Origin: an uncultured Lachnospiraceae bacterium
GTDB taxonomy: Bacteria; Bacillota; Clostridia; Lachnospirales; Lachnospiraceae
DNA length: 20,584 nt
Reading direction: 5' to 3'
Assembly: GCA_934394615.1 (NCBI GenBank)
Contig: CAKRRJ010000041.1
Span: forward strand, 1-20,584
A program made the translations under genes and the position numbers. Of this stretch, positions 15,025 through 20,584 are shown piece after piece. Position 1 is the first letter of the stretch. Every line of letters begins with the position of its first letter. Below the pieces are notes generated by a model that worked only from the letters and a program-made list of their open reading frames with translations, was not told the origin of the DNA and did no database searches.

Positions 15025-16899
15025 ATGCATAAAGACCGAATCAGTGGACGCGCCGAAGGCGCGTCCGCGATATGCACAGCAAAAAAGAGAGGCCTTCTGG
15101 CCGCGCTGTGCGCCATGCTTCTTTGTTCCTGTTCCCCCGTCTCCCGCACGCCGGAACCGACTACCGCCGCTCCTTACGAGGATGAGAACACGGCTGATTA
15201 TGAACAGCTCACAGAGGAAAGCGCCAGAGAACAGCAGCGTTTTTCCAAGCTTGAGACATCCCTGTTTCAGGATGAGCTTTCTTCTGCCCGGCTTGATCTG
15301 CATTTTCTGCTGAAAAATCCGGAAAGCCGCGGCATCACACAGACAGATGCACCCATCGCCCCGGTTTCCGCGGAAGCATTCCGGCAGACCAGAAAAGACC
15401 AGGAAGACCTGCGCAGCGAACTCTCTTCTTTCCAGACTGCACTTTTGACCGAAGACCAGAAACTTACACTCCGTATCCTGGAAAGCCTCATGAAAACAGA
15501 GGCCAAAAGCAATGGACTGGAGCTCTACAGCCAGCCGCTTGCACCCACGATTGGAACCCAGGCGCAGCTTCCCATGCTGCTGTGCGAGTACACGTTCTAT
15601 ACCCGACAGGATGTAGAAGATTACTTAAACATCGTGGAATACCTGGATACCTTTTACAGACAGATCCTTTCGTTTGAACAGGAGAAAGCTGCAGCCGGCC
15701 TTATGATGAGCGATACCTCCTTAGACCATGTCATTGAATCCTGTAAAAGTTATCTGCTGGTTCCCGGAAACAACTTTATGATCGACTCCTTCAAAGAGCG
15801 TCTAAACACACTTCCCGACCTGACAGATGATGCCAGAAAAGAACTCTGCGCCCGCAATGAGGCCGCTTTGGAAGAACATTTTGTGCCGGCCTACAAGCTT
15901 CTGATCGATGGATTGGAAAAGCTCAAGGGTACCGGCACCAACGAGAAGGGCATGTGCGGTTATCCGGATGGGAAAGCCTATTATGAGTATCTTGTATACA
16001 CAGAAACAGGAACATCCTACCACTCCATCGATGAACTGCTGGATGCCACAGAGCAGGAAATCTCCGATAACCTCAAGATTACCTCAAAGCTCCTCTCCGA
16101 TCACCCGGAGCTGGAATCCATGCTGGAGGATTATCACTATCGGCAGACTGAGCCATCCGCTATCATGGAAGAATTAAAAGAGCAGACTCTGCAGGATTTT
16201 CCGCAGCTTCCGGAATGCAGCTACACCTTAAAGGATGTGCCGAAAGCACTGGAGCTCTCCCTGAGCCCCGCCTTTTATTTAACCTCACCAATTGATGACA
16301 GCTCTCAGAATGTCATCTATATCAACCGGAATCCGATCTACGACAACCAGCCGCTCTACAACACGATTGCCCATGAGGGCTATCCCGGGCATTTGTATCA
16401 GACGGTATGGTTCCACACGCACTGCGATTCCGACCTGCGAAAGATCCTGAACTTTTCCGGATATTCCGAGGGATGGGCCGCTTATGTGGAAGCACTTTCC
16501 TACGAACTCGACAACGGGCTGGACCCACTGCTTGGCGAACTGCTTTCAGCAAATTCCAAGGCAACTCTCGGCATTCACGCCTACCTTGACCTTGCGGTAA
16601 ATTATCTTGGCTGGGAACAGGACGATGTACAGAAATATCTCTCTTCCTATTTCAGCGATCCGCAGTCCATTGCCGGTTCCATGTTTGAGACTATGGTAGA
16701 TAATCCCGCCAACTATCTCTCCTATTTCATCGGATCCCTCGAGATCCGCAATATGCGAAAGACCGCCGAGATGCAGCTTGGGGATGCCTTCAACGCAAAG
16801 CAGTTCCACACCTTCCTTCTGGATATGGGAAATGCTCCGTTCGATGTCATCCAGGCCTATTTCACCACCTGGCTCATGAACCAGAAGATGGGAAACTAA
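15025..16899 (+). CDS. DUF885 family lipoprotein, putative zinc metallopeptidase
   Basis: A 624-residue secreted, probably membrane-anchored protein. The signal peptide has basic KKRG, a hydrophobic stretch LLAALCAMLL and a lipobox LCSC with Cys36 as the likely lipidated residue, followed by a Ser/Thr/Pro-rich tether. The rest matches DUF885 proteins, which have a gluzincin-like zinc site: HEGYPGH at 450-456 and the downstream EGWAAYVE with Glu482. Members are thought to be peptidases, but the substrate is unknown. GGAGG eight bases upstream fixes the ATG at 15025; a TTG at 15010 overlaps it. The n-region is unusually long because a GC-rich palindrome (15046-15066) is embedded in it, coding for GRAEGAS. 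It is the only clear plus-strand gene here. Confidence 0.88.
   Translation: MHKDRISGRAEGASAICTAKKRGLLAALCAMLLCSCSPVSRTPEPTTAAPYEDENTADYEQLTEESAREQQRFSKLETSLFQDELSSARLDLHFLLKNPESRGITQTDAPIAPVSAEAFRQTRKDQEDLRSELSSFQTALLTEDQKLTLRILESLMKTEAKSNGLELYSQPLAPTIGTQAQLPMLLCEYTFYTRQDVEDYLNIVEYLDTFYRQILSFEQEKAAAGLMMSDTSLDHVIESCKSYLLVPGNNFMIDSFKERLNTLPDLTDDARKELCARNEAALEEHFVPAYKLLIDGLEKLKGTGTNEKGMCGYPDGKAYYEYLVYTETGTSYHSIDELLDATEQEISDNLKITSKLLSDHPELESMLEDYHYRQTEPSAIMEELKEQTLQDFPQLPECSYTLKDVPKALELSLSPAFYLTSPIDDSSQNVIYINRNPIYDNQPLYNTIAHEGYPGHLYQTVWFHTHCDSDLRKILNFSGYSEGWAAYVEALSYELDNGLDPLLGELLSANSKATLGIHAYLDLAVNYLGWEQDDVQKYLSSYFSDPQSIAGSMFETMVDNPANYLSYFIGSLEIRNMRKTAEMQLGDAFNAKQFHTFLLDMGNAPFDVIQAYFTTWLMNQKMGN
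15046..15066. repeat. GC-rich palindrome with GAA loop inside a signal-peptide coding region
   Basis: GGACGCGCC and GGCGCGTCC form a perfect 9-bp inverted repeat around GAA. It is the same length and loop as the element at 11200-11220 but lies inside codons 8-14 of the lipoprotein gene, keeping the frame. It also starts about 50 bases into the mRNA. Confidence 0.75.
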
Positions 16900-16912
16900 A
16901 ACGTCTATATGC

Positions 16913-16968
16913 AGACAAAAAATCCGCCCAGAACCCTTACGGGTTCCGGACGGATTTTCTTTGTCTGT
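16913..16968. terminator. Bidirectional terminator between the lipoprotein gene and araA
   Basis: The stem pairs AAAATCCG...GAACCC (from about 16917 to 16935) with GGGTTC...CGGATTTT (16941-16958) around TTAC, with a few internal mismatches. It can be extended by CAGACAAA/TTTGTCTG on the outside. Each strand ends in a T-rich tract, and the araA stop codon lies three bases beyond it, so one structure serves two convergent genes. Confidence 0.88.
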
Positions 16969-16970
16969 TT

Positions 16971-18410
16971 TTATTTCATAAAGAACTTCTGCAGGTCTGC
17001 CTCAGTGGTATCCTCACCAATGGTGATGAGCTCTGTACCGGTCAGACGTGCAAACATTGCGATATCGTCTCTGGTCAGTGCGGTGGATACAACAGAGTGA
17101 TGAGCGCCGCCTGCGTAGCACCATGCTGCGGTACCGATCTGGAAGTTCGGTTTGTGGCGGTACATGATTCTTGCTACCGGAAGGTTCGGCATCGGTTTCG
17201 GCTGTTTTACAAGCTCAATGTCTGCGCAGATCAGACGGAAGTGGTCGCCCATGTCAACCATGGTTACCTGGATACCGTCACCGGTTACACCGTCGAAGAT
17301 CAGTCTTGCCGGATCTTCTTTACCGCCAATACCAAGCGGCAGTACGTCGATTTCCGGTTTGGTTGCTGCGAATGCCGGCGGAACCTCCAGCATATGGGAA
17401 GCCAGCTCAAGCTCCTGACCCGGAGTTAAGTCGTAGGTGTAGTCCTCGATAAATCCGGTTGCGCCGTCTCTGCCCTCAGACATCTTCATGAGCACTGCGG
17501 ATAAAGCAGAGATCTTGTAATCACCCTCCGGACCAAAGCCAATGCCCTTAGCCATTAAGTTCTGTGCTGCAATACCCGGAAGCTGCTTTAATCCGTGCAG
17601 ATCCTGGAAGGTATCTGCGAATGCGCCAATACCGTTTGCTGCCAGGAATTTCTCCAGGCCAACCTCGTATTTCGCCTGCTCGCGAACAGAGTCGATGCGG
17701 TCGGTCTTCATGGTGTACTTGTCGGTGTACTCCTTCATCTTTGCGTCAACCTCTTCCTCGGTCACTGCATTGATGGTGTCAACCACATCGCCCAGTGCGA
17801 AGTAGTTGCACTCCCAGCCGTATTTGATCTGGCTCTCTACACGGTCGCCATCGGTTACTGCTACTTCACGCATGTTGTTGCCGAAGGAAGCAACTTTTAA
17901 GGACTTGGAGTAGGAAATTGCCTTTGCAACCTCTGCGAACTGACGGATCTTTGCAACAACATTATCATGCTTGTAGTAGCCTGCAACAACCTCGTGCGGG
18001 ATACCAAGTCTTGCTACGATGAAGCCATACTCACGGTCGCCGTGTGCTGCCTGGTTTAAGTTCATGAAATCCATATCGATGGTGTCGTACGGAAGCTTCT
18101 CGTTTGCCTGGGTATGTAAGTGAAGAAGCGGTTTTCTCAGCTCCTGAAGGCCCTTAATCCACATCTTAGCCGGGGAGAAGGTATGCATCCAGGTGATCAC
18201 GCCTACGCAGTCATCGTCGCAGGATGCCTGACGCATGGTTTTGATGCAGCTCTCAGAGTTGATGATGGTCGGAACCAGCTCCACCTCTACTACACCACTT
18301 AATTTCTCGTTCAGGAACTCTGCCATCTGGCGGCTGTCCTCAGCCACCTGTCTTAAGCACTCATCTCCGTACAGATCCTGGGAGCCTACTGCAAAGTATA
18401 ACTTTTTCAT
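16971..18410 (-). CDS. araA: L-arabinose isomerase
   Basis: AraA converts L-arabinose to L-ribulose with a Mn2+ cofactor, the first intracellular step of arabinose use. The 479-residue product starts MKKLYFAVGSQDLYG and contains the hallmark VITWMHTFSPAKMWI (71-85). The metal and catalytic residues align with E. coli Glu306, Glu333, His350 and His450 as Glu295 (GFGPEGDYK), Glu322 (TGFIEDYTYD), His339 (LELASHMLE) and His438 (AGGAHHSVVS). AAGGAGG lies nine bases before the ATG. It follows araR by 44 bases without a terminator, so the two are probably cotranscribed. The kinase AraB and epimerase AraD are not in the window. Confidence 0.97.
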   Translation of the reverse strand: MKKLYFAVGSQDLYGDECLRQVAEDSRQMAEFLNEKLSGVVEVELVPTIINSESCIKTMRQASCDDDCVGVITWMHTFSPAKMWIKGLQELRKPLLHLHTQANEKLPYDTIDMDFMNLNQAAHGDREYGFIVARLGIPHEVVAGYYKHDNVVAKIRQFAEVAKAISYSKSLKVASFGNNMREVAVTDGDRVESQIKYGWECNYFALGDVVDTINAVTEEEVDAKMKEYTDKYTMKTDRIDSVREQAKYEVGLEKFLAANGIGAFADTFQDLHGLKQLPGIAAQNLMAKGIGFGPEGDYKISALSAVLMKMSEGRDGATGFIEDYTYDLTPGQELELASHMLEVPPAFAATKPEIDVLPLGIGGKEDPARLIFDGVTGDGIQVTMVDMGDHFRLICADIELVKQPKPMPNLPVARIMYRHKPNFQIGTAAWCYAGGAHHSVVSTALTRDDIAMFARLTGTELITIGEDTTEADLQKFFMK

Positions 18411-18454
18411 GTCAATCTACCTCCTTGATAATTATGAATGCATTTTAAATTAAA

Positions 18455-19570
18455 TCAGCGAATGTCGCGGACCGAATTTCCACTGTTGAATGTGACCGGA
18501 AACTGGTGCGAATAATTCTTCTTCTGCCAGTCCGGATTCTCCATCATGCGAAGCAGGTTCCGCGCTGTGATGCGCCCGAGATTGTATTTCGGATGGATCA
18601 CCGATAAGATTTTCAGTTCCGCTTCCTGCTCCGGTCCAGCATCGTCAAACGACACCAGGGAGAGATCCTCCGGGACCCGCAGTCCGCGTTCCTTTAAAAA
18701 CTCCATGTAGAAACCAGCCACCTCATCGTTGTAGAGAATCATGGCCGTGCAGTCCTTCGTCCGGCGGTACATCCGCTGCAGACTCTTCCTGCTTAATTTC
18801 TCTTCCATATCTTTGGTGGAATACCACCGGATACAGTCGTCATCAAAATTGATCCCGTAGTCTGACAGACATTCGATAAAGCCGCGATAGCGCTCAATGC
18901 CCTGTATGTCATCGTACTTGAAGATGCCGCCGATACGGCGGTGTCCGTTCTGGATCAGCAGCCGGGTCAGTTCATAACCAGCCCGGGCATCCGACATCTC
19001 CACACTGTCAAACTGCTCATTCTGATAATGATTGTGAATAAACAGTGTTGGGATATTCCGTTTCCGGATTTCCTTGTAGAGACGCAGGTTCGGATTCGGG
19101 AATGTGGAACGGGTTCCCTCTATAATGAGGCCCGCCACATTCCGGTTTAAGAATCCTTTTAAGTACATTTCCTCGTCATTCAGACGGTTTCGGGTCACGG
19201 CTACATCAATCTCAAACCCCTTTTCCTGGAGTACCGATTCAATTCCCGCATAGACCTGCGGAAACAGGTAATCCGAAAAGTAGCTTAAGATCAGCCCCAC
19301 ATGAGGGCGCTCGCCGTCCGCGTCACTGTTTTCGTAAGATACGTAGGTGCCGCTTCCCTTCACCCGGACGATCAGTCCGTCTTTCTCCAGACGGTCCAGC
19401 GCATTGCGCACGGTCTGTCTGGAATATCCGAACTTTTTCTGAAGGATATGCTCAGACGGGAACTTGTCCTGATTCTTGATCACGCCGCTGGTGATCAGGG
19501 TACGGCCCCAGTTGTAAAGCTTCTGGTATTTCAGATTCTCCTGATTCTGGTTTCCCGCTGTTCTTGGCAT
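18455..19570 (-). CDS. araR: AraR-like arabinose repressor (GntR winged helix plus LacI-type sensor)
   Basis: This 371-residue regulator joins an N-terminal GntR-type winged helix-turn-helix to a periplasmic-binding-protein-like effector domain. The first part (about 13-78) contains KFPSEHILQKKFGYSRQTV and KGSGTYV; the second (about 88-371) contains GLILSYFSDYLFPQVYAGIE, NGHRRIGGIFKYDDIQG and LSLVSFDD. Bacillus AraR has the same chimeric build and releases its operators on binding L-arabinose. The position directly upstream of araA and downstream of a sugar permease supports arabinose as effector. The ATG at 19570 has GGAGG nine bases upstream; an in-frame TTG at 19591 overlaps that site. I see no obvious AraR-type operator in the flanking spacers, so it would be expected upstream of the transporter operon beyond the window. 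Confidence 0.92.
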   Translation of the reverse strand: MPRTAGNQNQENLKYQKLYNWGRTLITSGVIKNQDKFPSEHILQKKFGYSRQTVRNALDRLEKDGLIVRVKGSGTYVSYENSDADGERPHVGLILSYFSDYLFPQVYAGIESVLQEKGFEIDVAVTRNRLNDEEMYLKGFLNRNVAGLIIEGTRSTFPNPNLRLYKEIRKRNIPTLFIHNHYQNEQFDSVEMSDARAGYELTRLLIQNGHRRIGGIFKYDDIQGIERYRGFIECLSDYGINFDDDCIRWYSTKDMEEKLSRKSLQRMYRRTKDCTAMILYNDEVAGFYMEFLKERGLRVPEDLSLVSFDDAGPEQEAELKILSVIHPKYNLGRITARNLLRMMENPDWQKKNYSHQFPVTFNSGNSVRDIR

Positions 19571-19618
19571 ATCCTCAAACCTCCGATGCAATTCCTGATG
19601 ATGTCATTCCCAGTCTGT

Positions 19619-20584
19619 TTATTTGATTACCTGCAGGGACTGACGGTCTGCGAATACTGCTACGAATACCAGGAATACCACGCCCTGGATGAGCTGCATG
19701 AGCTGTGTGGAGAAGCCCATCATGGTAAGTCCGCTGTTCAATACGATATAAAGCAGGGAACCTACAATGATATTTTCAAAGCGTACCTTTGCGCCGCCGG
19801 AGATCGGCATTCCGCCAAGTACCAGCGCGATCAGGATCTGGGTCTCTAACTGGTTACCACCGGAAGAAGTAACGGAACCAACTTTGATAACGTTGATAAA
19901 TGCTGCAAATCCGGTAATAGCGCCTGCTAAAACGTAAATCCAGAATTTCATACGGTCGGTGCGGATACCAGAGAACATAGCTGCCTTCTCACCTGCGCCG
20001 ATTGCCTTTAAGTAGGTACCGAACTTGGTAAAGCGGAACAGTACAAATCCGATTACCAGAATCAGTACCGTGCATGCGATCTTTAACTCGGTGCTGTCGA
20101 AGTTGATCAGCTTTGCGGATCCGGCTACCGGTGCGTTGGTAGTCAGGTATTTGATGAATCCGCGGAACAGGAACATGGTACAGATCGTAACGATGAAGGA
20201 TTTAATCTTACGGTATACATAGAAGTAACCGTTGATTGCTCCGATCGCTGCGCCTGCCACAATACCGCCGACGATCGCAAGCGGGATGCTGGTCTTGGAA
20301 AGCATACATACCACGATGGATGCGATACCCAGGATAGAACCCTGGGAGAAATCCAGGCCGCCCATGGTCATGATGAAAAATACGCCCGTCGCTGCGATCA
20401 TTGTTACATAAACCTGTGACAGAACCAGCGGAAGGTTTTTCATCATTCTGAAGTTCGTCAGCACGTTAAACAGTAAGAAAATGATAATCAGTCCCGCGAT
20501 TGGAAGCAGGGAACGGATCAGCGACATTTTTGATAATTTCTTGAGCTGCTGCTCTTTCTGGTCTGTGTTTGTCTTAACTTGATT
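19619..20584 (-). CDS. Sugar ABC transporter permease, RbsC/MglC/AraH type (5' end beyond window)
   Basis: A membrane-spanning permease of a sugar ABC importer of the ribose/galactose/arabinose class. About nine hydrophobic segments are visible. Family motifs include ATGVFFIMTMGGLDFSQGSI (the coupling region, about 46-65 from the ATG at 20527) and LVLGGMPISGGAKVRFENII near the C-terminus. The ATG at 20527 has no ribosome site, and the frame stays open to the window edge, coding for the charged stretch NQVKTNTDQKEQQLKKLSK. The true start is therefore probably outside the window. It is followed after 48 bases by araR, then araA, so L-arabinose is the likely substrate by context. The ATPase and binding protein genes would lie further upstream. 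Confidence 0.9.
   Translation of the reverse strand, partial: NQVKTNTDQKEQQLKKLSKMSLIRSLLPIAGLIIIFLLFNVLTNFRMMKNLPLVLSQVYVTMIAATGVFFIMTMGGLDFSQGSILGIASIVVCMLSKTSIPLAIVGGIVAGAAIGAINGYFYVYRKIKSFIVTICTMFLFRGFIKYLTTNAPVAGSAKLINFDSTELKIACTVLILVIGFVLFRFTKFGTYLKAIGAGEKAAMFSGIRTDRMKFWIYVLAGAITGFAAFINVIKVGSVTSSGGNQLETQILIALVLGGMPISGGAKVRFENIIVGSLLYIVLNSGLTMMGFSTQLMQLIQGVVFLVFVAVFADRQSLQVIK

Noticed and set aside
18411..18454. AraR operator between araR and araA
   Set aside because: Only an AATGCATT palindrome in AT-rich sequence is present; it does not resemble the Bacillus-type AraR site.
1..20584. CRISPR arrays, insertion sequences, prophage, tRNA genes
   Set aside because: I saw no regularly spaced repeats, transposase or integrase frames, phage genes or tRNA-like segments in the window.

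Overview
The window looks like chromosome from a mid-GC Firmicute of class Clostridia, most likely family Lachnospiraceae. This rests on the large Gram-positive type SRP RNA, clostridial forms of the housekeeping proteins, an RbsC/AraR/AraA arabinose module, and two family-restricted proteins of unknown function. I cannot fix a genus from sequence alone. Almost every gene lies on the minus strand; the one clear exception is a lipoprotein metallopeptidase at 15025-16899. There is no sign of a prophage, insertion sequence or CRISPR array.

From the left edge, bases 1-400 hold no protein gene. They carry three tandem, near-consensus minus-strand promoters and a leader that reads off the left edge, almost certainly the control region of an rRNA operon whose 16S gene starts just outside the window. 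A terminator at 407-443 separates it from a gene block read in the same direction: pfk (6-phosphofructokinase), dnaX, ybaB, recR, a TPR/pseudo-AAA protein, a Cof-type HAD phosphatase and cvpA. The spacers are short, so the block is probably one or two operons starting at the pfk promoter (7817-7846).

Upstream of pfk is the SRP RNA gene (about 7930-8215) with its own promoter and a strong terminator. Before it lie tadA, a Lachnospiraceae-type protein of unknown function, ksgA, tatD, a traX-like membrane protein and metG. The order tadA / SRP RNA / dnaX / ybaB / recR / (other genes) / rRNA operon matches the Bacillus subtilis tadA-scr-dnaX-yaaK-recR-yaaL-bofA-rrnA region, here with pfk inserted and different genes between recR and rrn. 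metG-tatD-ksgA is also a known Firmicute cluster; the usual rnmV gene is missing between tatD and ksgA.

On the right, metG and the plus-strand lipoprotein gene diverge from back-to-back promoters (14910-14989). The lipoprotein gene converges on araA across a bidirectional terminator. At the right edge, an RbsC-type sugar permease (its 5' end beyond the window), araR and araA form an arabinose uptake, regulation and isomerisation module read on the minus strand.

The least understood items are the TPR protein with a CbbX/SpoVK-like AAA domain lacking a Walker A motif, the unknown two-domain protein beside ksgA, a phosphofructokinase with mixed ATP/PPi signature residues, a three-way mutually exclusive hairpin at the 5' end of the metG mRNA, and two GC-rich palindromes sharing a GAA loop, one of them inside a signal-peptide coding region.
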